From positions 132,602 to 196,601 of the forward strand of contig NZ_BAABFN010000007.1 of the NCBI RefSeq assembly GCF_039541075.1: 64,000 bases of DNA, given 5' to 3'. This DNA is from Compostibacter hankyongensis (GTDB taxonomy: Bacteria; Bacteroidota; Bacteroidia; Chitinophagales; Chitinophagaceae). The position numbers and the translations under genes were made by a program. Shown here in pieces: positions 35,522 to 45,014 of this stretch; position 1 is the stretch's first letter; every line of letters starts with the position of its first letter. The notes below the pieces were generated by a model. The model was not told the origin of the DNA. It made no database searches and saw only the letters and a list, made by a program, of their open reading frames with translations.

Positions 35522-36700
35522 ATGCGTATGAAACGGCTTTTCGGAGGCTTGGTCCTGTGTTTTTTACTGTTTGTATCGCAATCCTGCCAGCAAGGCGGTA
35601 GCCAAAAACAGGCTTATGATGTCGCCGCCTTTTACTGGCCGGCTTACCACTATGAGCCCAGGCTGGAACATATTTTCCCGGATAAAAAAGGAGAGTGGCA
35701 GGTGATCTACAATGCCCGGCCCAAAGAGCCTGGGCATCAGCAGCCCAAAGTGCCGCTGTGGGGATATACCGACGAAGCCGATCCCGCCGTCATGGACAAG
35801 AAGATCGATGCGGCGGTGAGTCACGGTGTGAACGTGTTTATCTTCGACTGGTACTGGTATGATAACCAGCCCCTGCTGGAAGACTGTATCGACAACGGCT
35901 TTTTAAAGGCCAATCATGACAGGATGCAGTTTTACATCATGTGGGCCAATCATGATGCTACTTCTTACTGGGACCCGAAGAACCCGGACAAGAACCAGCT
36001 GTACTGGAAGGGAAGCGTGGACCGGAAAACCTTCGACGTCATCGTGGACCGCGTCATCAGCCGGTATTTTAAAAATCCGTCCTATTATAAAATAGACGGG
36101 AAGCCGGTTTTCTGCATCTATGAGCTCAATAATTTTATAAAAGGCTTTGGCAGCCCGGAGGCGGCAAAAGAAGCGCTGGACTATTTCCGGGAGAAGACGG
36201 TAGCGGCCGGATTTCCCGGCCTGCACCTCCAGGCCATCCTGTGGTCCGCGCTGCCCAAAGATATTGAAGGCGTTCCTGCCGATAAGACAGGCACCCAGGA
36301 TCATGTGCTGAAATATTTCGGGTTTAACAGCCTGACCAACTATTGCTGGGCACACCTGCAGAACCCGGAAGGGGATTATGACAAATGGGCGACCGCTTCC
36401 ACGGATATGTGGAAGAGCTTTGACAGCTCTTTTTCCATACCTTATTTCCCCAATGTAACGGTCAGCTGGGATGCTAATCCGCGGTTTATTCCCCGCACCG
36501 GTTATATCAGCAACCCCACCCCTGAAAAATTTGAACGTTACCTGCGCAAGGCCCGGGACTATGCGGATCAGCATCCGGAGCAGCCGAAGCTGATCACTGT
36601 CAATGCCTGGAACGAATGGTCGGAAGGCAGCTACCTGGAGCCGGATACCACTTTTAAGATGGGTTACCTGGATGCGGTGAAGTCCGTTTTTGCTCCGTAA
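35522..36700 (+). CDS. GH99-like (WbsX-type) lipoprotein
   Basis: A 392-residue lipoprotein (Cys22 in VSQSC) with a single TIM-barrel domain related to the WbsX/GH99-like family. FYWPAYH opens the barrel, FDWYWYDNQPLLE and YKIDGKPVFCIY follow, and the family signature NAWNEWSEGSYLEPD lies near the C-terminus. It shares the WNEW motif with the three larger enzymes upstream but lacks their C-terminal module and is a different branch. It is the last gene before the sigma factor gene and probably belongs to the preceding SusC/D group. Confidence 0.82.
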   Translation: MRMKRLFGGLVLCFLLFVSQSCQQGGSQKQAYDVAAFYWPAYHYEPRLEHIFPDKKGEWQVIYNARPKEPGHQQPKVPLWGYTDEADPAVMDKKIDAAVSHGVNVFIFDWYWYDNQPLLEDCIDNGFLKANHDRMQFYIMWANHDATSYWDPKNPDKNQLYWKGSVDRKTFDVIVDRVISRYFKNPSYYKIDGKPVFCIYELNNFIKGFGSPEAAKEALDYFREKTVAAGFPGLHLQAILWSALPKDIEGVPADKTGTQDHVLKYFGFNSLTNYCWAHLQNPEGDYDKWATASTDMWKSFDSSFSIPYFPNVTVSWDANPRFIPRTGYISNPTPEKFERYLRKARDYADQHPEQPKLITVNAWNEWSEGSYLEPDTTFKMGYLDAVKSVFAP

Positions 36701-36750
36701 AGGGCATTCCTACATAGCCCTGCCGATGTATTGACGAATGCGATCTCTCC

Positions 36751-37371
36751 ATGCCGCTCAAAGTATACAAAGCCGGTGATCCCCTGATCTGGGAGGCTGT
36801 CCTGAACGGCGATCAGGATGCGCTGGCCGTCTTGTACCGGTCCTGCTTTGACCGTCTGTATGAATACGGCATCCGTTTTTGCCGGGACAGGGAACTGACC
36901 CGGGATTGTATTCAGGACCTCTTTATAAAATTGTGGGCCAACCGGGACAACCTTGCAGTCACCACAGCCGTAGAGCCTTACCTGTTTACTGCCCTTAAAA
37001 ACCTTATACTGAACGGGCTTGACCGTACTATGAAAGCGGACCGCAGGGAAGAAAGGGCCGCCCGCATGTATACCTTTGAGATGCATTATGATCCGGCGGA
37101 AATGGACGCTGACGACGGAGATCTGAAAAGGAAGGTCCGTATCTCCCGGGCATTGGACCAGCTCACCCCACGCCAGAAAGAAGGCATCTTTCTCCGCTTT
37201 TATGCCGGGCTTGAATATGCGGATATCGCGGGCATCATGGGCGTAAGCGTAAAAGCCGCCTATAAGATCATTGGCAGGGCCATGACCGCGCTGCGCGAAC
37301 ATCTCAAGGATACGGCCGGCTATCTCACCAGCCTGCTTCCGCTGCTGATCCTGCCTGCTGTCCTGACATAG
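36751..37371 (+). CDS. ECF-type RNA polymerase sigma-70 factor
   Basis: A 206-residue group IV sigma factor. Region 2 (about residues 22-90) contains CIQDLFIKLWANRDNL and region 4 (about 130-185) the helix-turn-helix LTPRQKEGIFLRFYAGLEYADIA. A hydrophobic C-terminal tail (about 190-206) is seen in many Bacteroidota ECF factors of SusC/D loci. Followed by FecR, an STN-SusC and SusD, it fits the standard trans-envelope signalling order: substrate import releases the sigma factor, which transcribes the locus. Confidence 0.92.
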   Translation: MPLKVYKAGDPLIWEAVLNGDQDALAVLYRSCFDRLYEYGIRFCRDRELTRDCIQDLFIKLWANRDNLAVTTAVEPYLFTALKNLILNGLDRTMKADRREERAARMYTFEMHYDPAEMDADDGDLKRKVRISRALDQLTPRQKEGIFLRFYAGLEYADIAGIMGVSVKAAYKIIGRAMTALREHLKDTAGYLTSLLPLLILPAVLT

Positions 37372-37518
37372 CCTGCCTTTCTCATCCTTTTTAAAGTACG
37401 GACGTCGGATAATTTATCCCGATTTGCTTTCCCCCGGAAAAAAATAAGAAACCGTGGGGTAAATTTTTTGTACAGCACTGTTTATACAACTATATAGGTC
37501 CGGGTAACCGGGTATTTT

Positions 37519-38532
37519 ATGGAACGGGATTATACCGATTATGATGTAGCCGACTTCCTGGAAGACAGCGCTTTTATAGCCTGGATGAAGGGAGATGATA
37601 AGATCGGCGGCTTCTGGGAAAAATGGCGGCAGGAGCATCCGGAAAAGGAAGCTGTCCTGGCCGCAGCACAGGAACAGTACAGGTTGCTGGCGGGCTTTAG
37701 AAAGATACGTCCGCAGCCGGGAGATGAAGAAGCCGTATGGCAGCGCATAGCCGCGGAAATACATGGAATGCCTCCAATGCGGGTACATGCCGTAAAGCGG
37801 AGCTGGTTCCGAAGGCCCTGGTGGCAGTATGCAGCAGTATTGCTGGCAGTTGCCATGGCATCCTGGGCCGGGTACCGGCAGTGGCAGCCGGCCGATAATG
37901 GCAGGGTAGTGGTGCAGGCCGGCAACGGATTAAAAGAAGTGATACTGCCGGACAGCACGGTAGTGGTGCTGGACCGGGGCGCACAGCTTAGCTATGCTGC
38001 AACGTACAACCGGCACGTAGGATTAAAGGGAACCGCTTTTTTCAGGGTAAGCAAGCAGTGGAGCCCGGCATCCGGGGCCCGGCCGTTTACCATACAAGCG
38101 GGTAAGATGCAGGTGACGGTGCTGGGTACGGTATTCTCCATAAGCCGCCGCCGGGACTCCGTTCAGGTGGTGCTGCAGGAAGGGAGTGTAAAAGCCGCTG
38201 CGGGTGGCCGGGCTGTAATCATGCACCCCGGCGAAAAGCTGAGATGGTCCGGTCGCGGCTTTGACCGGTCGGCAGTGAATGCCCAGCTGTATATGGCCTG
38301 GAAGGAAGGCACGTTTCATTTTAACCATACCGCCGTTGGGGAACTGCCGGATCTGGTGAAATACCTGTACGGGTATGATCTGGTTATAAAGCACGAAGCA
38401 TCGCTGCCGGTAAGGTATATCAGCGGCAGGGTATCGGCCGCTAATGAAGAAGACCTCTGGAAATCGCTTGAGCTGCTGCTGCATGTACGGGTCAGGAAGC
38501 AGGGCAACCGGATAGTGCTGTGGCCCCGTTGA
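37519..38532 (+). CDS. FecR-family anti-sigma factor
   Basis: A 337-residue inner-membrane regulator. It has a cytoplasmic N-terminal helical domain (about 1-90), one membrane helix (about 102-120), a periplasmic FecR domain (VILPDSTVVVLDRGAQLSY) and a C-terminal DUF4974-like domain (FHFNHTAVGELPDLVKYLYGYD) that contacts the STN domain of SusC. It sits between its sigma factor and the STN-containing SusC, and holds the sigma factor until the transporter signals substrate. The spacing to the sigma gene (about 150 bp) is larger than usual. Confidence 0.93.
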   Translation: MERDYTDYDVADFLEDSAFIAWMKGDDKIGGFWEKWRQEHPEKEAVLAAAQEQYRLLAGFRKIRPQPGDEEAVWQRIAAEIHGMPPMRVHAVKRSWFRRPWWQYAAVLLAVAMASWAGYRQWQPADNGRVVVQAGNGLKEVILPDSTVVVLDRGAQLSYAATYNRHVGLKGTAFFRVSKQWSPASGARPFTIQAGKMQVTVLGTVFSISRRRDSVQVVLQEGSVKAAAGGRAVIMHPGEKLRWSGRGFDRSAVNAQLYMAWKEGTFHFNHTAVGELPDLVKYLYGYDLVIKHEASLPVRYISGRVSAANEEDLWKSLELLLHVRVRKQGNRIVLWPR

Positions 38533-38570
38533 TTGCTTGTTCTTGTTTTTATAAAATAAATCCTCCTTTT

Positions 38571-41500
38571 ATGCTCCGGATTTTACGACATGCCACCCGC
38601 TGGTGCGGGCTTTTACTGTTGCTATGCGGACTGCTGCCGCAGATGCTCAATGCGCAAAGGGCTTTTGCGGCAGCGGACCGGCAGACCGTTGCAACAGGGG
38701 TAATGCCTGCTGCACCATCCGCCATGCTAAGCCTCGGGGAACTATCGGAAGAGGCCTACCGGCAATACGACCTGAAGCTCATATACGATGCCCGGCTGGC
38801 CGGATCGGTACAGCTGCCCGCAGCGTTGCTGACCCTGCAGAAGAACCGGTTTATGACCGCGTTGCAGGAAAAGCTCGGCAGCGCCGGCCTCCAGCTTACG
38901 CAGGTCAGCAGCAGGCAGTTCGGGATCATACGGCAGGATAAGCCCGAAGGCGCGCTGACCCCTCCCGTACTGCCGCCACCGCCGGGAGAGATCAGCGTCT
39001 CCGGCACCGTGAAAGACCAGTCGGGCGCTCCGCTGGTGGGCGTCACTATCCGGGTGAGGGGAAAGACCATCGGTACTTTTACAAATGATCAGGGGCACTT
39101 TGCTTTAAAGACGGATCCGGAAGATTCGCTGGAAATATCCTATGTGGGTTATGAAACCCGGATCGTCGGTATCGGCAGCCGGCAACAGCTGCAGATCGTC
39201 CTCCGCGCAGATAACGGAGGGCTGAATGAGGTGGTCGTAGTGGGATACGGCACACAGCAGAAGCGCGACCTTACCGGTTCGGTATCGGCGATCAACCAGA
39301 AGGCGGTCGTCGACCTGCCGGTATCGTCCCTCGACCAGAAGATGATAGGCCAGGCGGCCGGTGTGCATATCTTGCAGCAAACCGGTGCGCCGGGGGGAGG
39401 CACTTCGGTCAGGATCCGTGGCAGCGGGTCCATAGGAGCGGGAGACGAACCCCTGTATGTGATAGACGGCATGCCTTATTCCTCAAGCATGAACCAGACG
39501 CTCAACCCGCTGGTTTTTATCAATCCCAACGATATTGAATCCATTACGGTCTTAAAGGATGCATCGGCTACGGCGATATACGGGTCACGCGGCGCGAACG
39601 GGGTGATCATGATCACGACCAAAAAAGGACATTATAACGAAACGGAGGTTAGCGTTTCCGCCATGATGGGCGTACAGCAGGTCCCCGAAAAAGGTCGTCC
39701 GAAGATGATGAATCAGCGCGAGTTTGCAGAATTGCAGCGCGACAAGATCGATATTGCCGTCCGGCAGGTGGAGCACCGGGAGCCGACATCAGAGGATTAC
39801 CCGGAGGTATACCGCAATCTGGATATGCTGAAGGGGAACGGCACCGACTGGTACGACCTGCTGCTCAGGACCGCCAGGGTGCAAAGTTATGACCTGAGCT
39901 TGCAGAAGGGTACGGAAAACTCCCGCATGAACTTCAGCCTGGGATATTTTAAACAGGACGGCACCGTTCAGTATACCGGCCTGCAGCGTTTCAGCGGCAA
40001 AATAGGTATCGAGTCCAGGCTGGGCAGCACCGTTACGGTATCCGCTTCGTTGCAGCCGACCTATATTAAACAGAGAAGGGCCAATACAAATCAGGGCCGG
40101 GCCGATATTATCGGTGTTTCCCTCTGGGCCAATCCCGTATTATCTCCCTATGATGAGAACGGGCAGCTGATACCTTATCTTACCTCTCCGGATAACAAGT
40201 ATTTCTCGGCCTGGGATTTTCCCAATCCCCTGTATATGCTGAAAGAGATATCCCAGGAACAAAGTCAGTTCCAGAACCTCGGCAGCGCCTTTATCGAATG
40301 GGAGATCGTCCCCGGCCTGAAGGCAAAGACTTCGCTGAATACGATCTGGTCCACGGCCAAGTATACATCCTATATTCCCAGTACGGTCGGGAGCCCGAAT
40401 GTCCCTCCTACGGAAGGCACAGGCAGTTCTTCCAATTCCAGGGGAGACAGTTTTAACTGGCTGGTTGAAAATACGCTTACCTATGACAAGAACATAGGCG
40501 TACACCACCTGGATATACTTGCCGGCTATACCGCCCAGAAAAGTACCGGGAATACGCTTAATATAGATGCCGGTCCGTATGCCAATGACCTGATCCATAC
40601 CATCAACGGCGCACAGGATATCAGCACCTGGGGAGAAAACGTCGACAAATGGAGCATGATCTCCTATCTGGGAAGGATCAACTACAGCTATAAAGACCGG
40701 TACCTGCTCACCGCGACCATCCGCTCCGACGGGTCTTCCCGGTTCGGGGACAAGGAACGCTACGCCCTTTTCCCCTCGGTGGCCGGCGCCTGGCGTATTT
40801 CTGAAGAGCCCTTCCTGAAGGAGAGCAGCTTCTTTGACGACCTGAAGCTGAGGGCCAGCTACGGCAAAAGCGGGAATAATAATATCGGGAACTATTCGCA
40901 TCTGGCCACCATTACCCCGGGAGGATATGTGCTTGGCAACAATGAGGTGACCGCTTCGAGCGTCGGGCTACCCAATTCGTACCTGACCTGGGAAGAGTCC
41001 AACGAATTTGACGCGGGGATAGACCTGTCCCTGTTCGACAGCCGTCTGTCGCTGACGGTAGACTATTATTACCGGAAGACCAGCGACATGTTACTCAATG
41101 ATGTCATCCCGGCCATCACGGGCTTTAATACGCAGATCGTGAATGCGGGAAGCGTGAAGAATGCCGGTCTGGAAATCTCTGTGGGCGCCACTCCCTTCAG
41201 GGGCGACTTCAGCTGGGATATCAATATGAATATGGCCTTTAACCGGAACAAGGTGCTTTCATTGAATGCGAACAACGACCGGATATTGTCCGGGAATAAT
41301 GACGGGAAACCCACTCATGTGACGTTGGTAGGCAGACCCATCGGCCAGTTTTTCGGCTATATACTCGACGGGGTCTATACCGCAGCGGATATGGAAGACC
41401 CGGATGTTGCCAAATATCCTACCGCCTTTGAGGGTGCTGTGAAGTACCGGGATATAGACGGGGACGGGACCATCACCGACGTGCTGGATTATACCGCGAT

Positions 41501-42026
41501 CGGTAACCCTTATCCGGATTTTACCTTCGGAATGAATAACCGGTTCTCTTACCGTCATTTCGACCTGAGTGTGATCATTAACGGCCAGTACGGGGGGCAT
41601 GTCATGAACGGGTTGCGGCAAACCGTGGACAACCTCCAGGGATTTTTTAATGTGAGCCGCGAATGGGTGAACCGCTGGAGAAGCGAAGATCAGCCGGGTG
41701 ACGGGATCCATTCGGGGGTGATCCATACCACTCCCAGTCTGGGACACCGGCTCTCCACATTGTGGGTGGAAGATGCTACCTATCTCCGGATTGGGAACAT
41801 CTCCCTCGGATATACCCTCCCCGGAGAGATGATGAAACGCACCGGTTTCATAAAAAATATCCGCGTTTATCTGACGATGCGGAACCTGGCCACCTTTACG
41901 GCCTATACGGGCGGAAATCCGGAAGGCCAGTCCCAATCCCAGACAAACATACTGAGCCCGGGATTTGACATGACGTCTTACCCCCTGTCCAGAACTGTTT
42001 CTGCGGGTATAAACCTGTCGTTTTAA
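38571..42026 (+). CDS. STN-domain SusC/RagA TonB-dependent transporter (pair 3)
   Basis: Signal-transducing SusC of 1151 residues. After the signal peptide comes a secretin/TonB short N-terminal domain (about 53-120), which contacts FecR, then a carboxypeptidase-regulatory-like domain (about 140-215), the TonB-box region NEVVVVGYG near residue 219, plug (about 225-345, with TVLKDASATAIYGSRGANG) and barrel. The only SusC of the three with an STN domain, it is the one controlled by the adjacent sigma/FecR pair. The ATG at 38571 is chosen; an earlier in-frame ATG overlaps fecR and lacks a signal-peptide context. Confidence 0.96.
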   Translation: MLRILRHATRWCGLLLLLCGLLPQMLNAQRAFAAADRQTVATGVMPAAPSAMLSLGELSEEAYRQYDLKLIYDARLAGSVQLPAALLTLQKNRFMTALQEKLGSAGLQLTQVSSRQFGIIRQDKPEGALTPPVLPPPPGEISVSGTVKDQSGAPLVGVTIRVRGKTIGTFTNDQGHFALKTDPEDSLEISYVGYETRIVGIGSRQQLQIVLRADNGGLNEVVVVGYGTQQKRDLTGSVSAINQKAVVDLPVSSLDQKMIGQAAGVHILQQTGAPGGGTSVRIRGSGSIGAGDEPLYVIDGMPYSSSMNQTLNPLVFINPNDIESITVLKDASATAIYGSRGANGVIMITTKKGHYNETEVSVSAMMGVQQVPEKGRPKMMNQREFAELQRDKIDIAVRQVEHREPTSEDYPEVYRNLDMLKGNGTDWYDLLLRTARVQSYDLSLQKGTENSRMNFSLGYFKQDGTVQYTGLQRFSGKIGIESRLGSTVTVSASLQPTYIKQRRANTNQGRADIIGVSLWANPVLSPYDENGQLIPYLTSPDNKYFSAWDFPNPLYMLKEISQEQSQFQNLGSAFIEWEIVPGLKAKTSLNTIWSTAKYTSYIPSTVGSPNVPPTEGTGSSSNSRGDSFNWLVENTLTYDKNIGVHHLDILAGYTAQKSTGNTLNIDAGPYANDLIHTINGAQDISTWGENVDKWSMISYLGRINYSYKDRYLLTATIRSDGSSRFGDKERYALFPSVAGAWRISEEPFLKESSFFDDLKLRASYGKSGNNNIGNYSHLATITPGGYVLGNNEVTASSVGLPNSYLTWEESNEFDAGIDLSLFDSRLSLTVDYYYRKTSDMLLNDVIPAITGFNTQIVNAGSVKNAGLEISVGATPFRGDFSWDINMNMAFNRNKVLSLNANNDRILSGNNDGKPTHVTLVGRPIGQFFGYILDGVYTAADMEDPDVAKYPTAFEGAVKYRDIDGDGTITDVLDYTAIGNPYPDFTFGMNNRFSYRHFDLSVIINGQYGGHVMNGLRQTVDNLQGFFNVSREWVNRWRSEDQPGDGIHSGVIHTTPSLGHRLSTLWVEDATYLRIGNISLGYTLPGEMMKRTGFIKNIRVYLTMRNLATFTAYTGGNPEGQSQSQTNILSPGFDMTSYPLSRTVSAGINLSF

Positions 42027-42066
42027 TGAAGCCGGATGTTTTTCCGGCGGACTAAAATCCAAGAAA

Positions 42067-43545
42067 ATGAAGTATATCATCTACGGTTTCCTGCTCTGTA
42101 TGCTGACGGCCTGCAGCAAGCATTTCCTGGAGATTTATCCGGATACGTCCCTGAACGAGGGAAACTTCTATACTTCCGAATCGGAGTTTATCATATTGGC
42201 GAACGGTTGTTATGTGCCGATGAGGAACTATGAGAAATCGGATCACTGGGTGATCGCCGAGCTGATCTCGGACAACGGTACCAAGCAGTACAACAGCGTA
42301 ACGGGAGAGCCATACCGGGGTATCATAGACCAGCTGACGCTTACGGCGGATAATGCCATCTACAGCGATTTCTGGGACCTTTCCTATAACGGCATAGCCC
42401 GTTGCAACAAGCTGCTTTATGAGCTGGACCGGCACGAGATATCCTGGTCGGATACGGCGCTGAAAGCCCGTTGTGCGGGCGAGGCATTGTTGCTGAGGGC
42501 GCTGTATTATTTTAACCTGGTCAGGCAGTTCGGCGGCGTGCCCCTCGTGCTGCAGCCCATCACTTCCCAGGAATCCGTCGGTATCAAGCGGTCGGAGGAA
42601 GAAGCTGTTTATGAAAGCATTATCGGAGACCTGAATGATGCGATCCTCCGCTTCTCCCATGCCACACAGGTGGAAGAAAAAGGCCGTGCCAACCTGGAAG
42701 CGGCCCGTGCGCTGCTGGGAAAGGTATACCTTACCCTGCACCGGTATACAGATGCCATATCCATGCTGGAGCCGGTGATCCAATCCGGGAAATACAGTCT
42801 TCTGCCGGACTATGCAGCGTTGTTTAACCCGGCAAACAAGGACTTTAAGGAAACGATCTTTGCGATACAGTATTCCGAAAACAGCGCGGAGCTTTCCAAC
42901 CGGTTTATTTTCTGGTTTGCTCCCTGGAATTCGGGCGGTCATGTCACCGGCCGGCCCAATATCAGCGTGATCGGCGGCGGCTTTAATATACCGACAGACG
43001 ACCTGATCCGGGCTTTTGAGCCGGGCGACAAGAGGAAGGAGGTGTCGGTCGGTTACTGGACCGGTACCGATTGGGACGGTGTGGTGCGGCCGCTGCCGTA
43101 TTGCGCAAAATACAGGCCTCCTATAAGCGCGCCGGACGACCGCTGCGGGGATAACCTGCCGGTGATCCGCTATTCCGATGTTTTGCTGATGTATGCGGAA
43201 GCCCTGAATGACCAGGGGAAAACGTCAACGGCTATCCCTTATGTCAGGCAGGTGAGGAGCAGGGCGGGCCTTTCCGGTACTTTGGACGGCTACAGCCAGG
43301 CAAAGCTGGACTCCCTGATCGCGAGGGAACGTCAAAAAGAATTTTGCTTTGAGAACCAGCGCTGGTATGACCTGAAAAGAACCGGGAAAGCGCTGGAAGT
43401 AATGAAAGCGCACGGCGAACGGTTGAAACAGGATGAACCGTTTTTACCGGCGAACTCCTATCAGATGACCCCGCAAAAACTGCTTGCCCCGATACCCGCC
43501 GAGCAGGTCTTGCTGAACCAGATAACACAAAATCCCGGGTATTGA
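42067..43545 (+). CDS. SusD/RagB family lipoprotein (pair 3)
   Basis: Partner of the STN-SusC, 492 residues, with lipobox LTAC (Cys16) and SKHFLEIYPDTSLNEGNFY. The blocks AGEALLLRALYYFNLVRQFGG, RSRAGLSG, RERQKEFCFENQRWYDLKR and QNPGY fit the SusD_2/RagB group and differ from SusD 1 and 2, consistent with a different ligand. It lies 40 bp after susC and 37 bp before the sulfatase gene. Confidence 0.95.
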   Translation: MKYIIYGFLLCMLTACSKHFLEIYPDTSLNEGNFYTSESEFIILANGCYVPMRNYEKSDHWVIAELISDNGTKQYNSVTGEPYRGIIDQLTLTADNAIYSDFWDLSYNGIARCNKLLYELDRHEISWSDTALKARCAGEALLLRALYYFNLVRQFGGVPLVLQPITSQESVGIKRSEEEAVYESIIGDLNDAILRFSHATQVEEKGRANLEAARALLGKVYLTLHRYTDAISMLEPVIQSGKYSLLPDYAALFNPANKDFKETIFAIQYSENSAELSNRFIFWFAPWNSGGHVTGRPNISVIGGGFNIPTDDLIRAFEPGDKRKEVSVGYWTGTDWDGVVRPLPYCAKYRPPISAPDDRCGDNLPVIRYSDVLLMYAEALNDQGKTSTAIPYVRQVRSRAGLSGTLDGYSQAKLDSLIARERQKEFCFENQRWYDLKRTGKALEVMKAHGERLKQDEPFLPANSYQMTPQKLLAPIPAEQVLLNQITQNPGY

Positions 43546-43582
43546 GTAACTTGTTTGAAATAAGAAAGCCAAATATTAAGCG

Positions 43583-45010
43583 ATGAAAATAAAAAGATCA
43601 TTGAGGTCCTTTATGCTTTGCGGGCTGATGATGCCCTCGGCATTCCTGTTATCCGGAAACAGTCATACCGGGAAGAACAGTAGGCAGGATATGCCGCCGC
43701 AAAGACCCAACATTATTTTCCTGCTGACCGATGATCAGCGCTGGGATGCGCTGGGCGCGGCGGGGAATCCTGTCGTACAGACGCCGCATATGGACCGTCT
43801 GGCCACAGCAGGCATCCTTTTCCGGAATGCTTATGTCACCACCTCCATCTGTTGCGTGAGCCGGGCCAGCGTATTCACGGGACAGTATGAATCCCGGCAC
43901 CAGATCCATAATTTTGGGACCGACCTGAAGCCGGAGGCCCTGGCAGAGACCTATCCGGCCCTGCTGAAGAAGGCCGGGTACAGCATGGGATTTATCGGAA
44001 AGTTTGGCGTGGGCAAACATCCGCCCGGACAGCTTTTTGATTTTTTTGTCGACACGGAGGCCGGCGGCAAAGGTCAGCCCGACTATATGATCCCGGACGG
44101 CAACGGCGGCATGATCCATGATAATGATACGATCAATCATGCCATTCAACAGTTTCTGGGCCGTTTCGGCAGCGGGGACGCTCCCTTCTGTCTTTCCGTG
44201 AGCTTTAAGGCGCCCCATGAGCAGGACGGACATCCGCCGAAATACATTATCCAGTCCCGTTATAAAGACTACTACAAGGATGTTCATATCCCTGTACCGG
44301 TAACGGCTGCCCCCACTTACTGGGAACGGCTGCCGGCCTTCTTCCGGACGGATACAAACTTTGCCCGGGAACGCTGGAAAGGTCTTTTCGGAACCCCGGA
44401 GCTGTTCCAGGAGAATGCGAAGAACTATTACCGGCTGATCACAGGCGTGGACGATGTGGTGGGCGATATGATGAAAAAGCTTAAAGAGCTGGGGGCGGAT
44501 AAAAACACGATCATCATATTCATGGGCGACAACGGGTTCTTCCTTGGCGAGCACGGCATGGAAGGGAAGTGGTACGGATATGAGGAGTCCGTCCGTGTGC
44601 CGCTCTTTATCTACAGCCCCTTTTTACCGGACCAGCTGCGGCAGACGCGCCCGGACCAGATTGCGCTGAACATAGACATCGCGCCCACCATCCTGTCTAT
44701 GGCCGGCGTGCCTGTGCCCCGGGGCATGCAGGGGGTGAACCTGATCGACCTGCTCAAAGGCGATGTCCCGGAACGGAATGCATTTTTTTACCAGCATTAC
44801 TTTCTGGGCGGTGCCCGGATACCCAAGGTAGAGGGTGTGGTGACGCGAAACTTCAAGTACATGAATTATATCGAGCACCAGTATGAGGAGCTCTACGACA
44901 CCCGGCACGATCCCCACGAAACGGTCAACCTGGCCGGGAATCCTCAATACAGGGGCAAGCTGCAGGAGCTGAGAAAAGAATACAACGTACTGAAGCAGGC
45001 GGCCAAATAA
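43583..45010 (+). CDS. Secreted sulfatase (S1 family)
   Basis: Removes sulfate esters from carbohydrates; 475 residues with a signal peptide. Calcium ligands are Asp50-Asp51 in LLTDDQRWD and those in MGDNGFFLGEHG. The formylglycine motif reads Cys90-Cys91-Val92-Ser93-Arg94, followed by ASVFTGQ. Cys90 aligns with the modified Cys, and the usual Pro or Ala two residues later is Val. It needs a formylglycine-generating enzyme from elsewhere. Linked to SusC/D pair 3 and near fucose genes, it suggests a sulfated fucose-containing substrate. Its stop lies 4 bp from that of the convergent GH5-like gene. Confidence 0.93.
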   Translation: MKIKRSLRSFMLCGLMMPSAFLLSGNSHTGKNSRQDMPPQRPNIIFLLTDDQRWDALGAAGNPVVQTPHMDRLATAGILFRNAYVTTSICCVSRASVFTGQYESRHQIHNFGTDLKPEALAETYPALLKKAGYSMGFIGKFGVGKHPPGQLFDFFVDTEAGGKGQPDYMIPDGNGGMIHDNDTINHAIQQFLGRFGSGDAPFCLSVSFKAPHEQDGHPPKYIIQSRYKDYYKDVHIPVPVTAAPTYWERLPAFFRTDTNFARERWKGLFGTPELFQENAKNYYRLITGVDDVVGDMMKKLKELGADKNTIIIFMGDNGFFLGEHGMEGKWYGYEESVRVPLFIYSPFLPDQLRQTRPDQIALNIDIAPTILSMAGVPVPRGMQGVNLIDLLKGDVPERNAFFYQHYFLGGARIPKVEGVVTRNFKYMNYIEHQYEELYDTRHDPHETVNLAGNPQYRGKLQELRKEYNVLKQAAK

Positions 45011-45014
45011 CGGC

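Noticed and set aside
38520..38570. Earlier start for the STN-SusC, overlapping fecR
   Set aside because: The added residues are not signal-peptide-like, whereas the later ATG gives a proper signal sequence.
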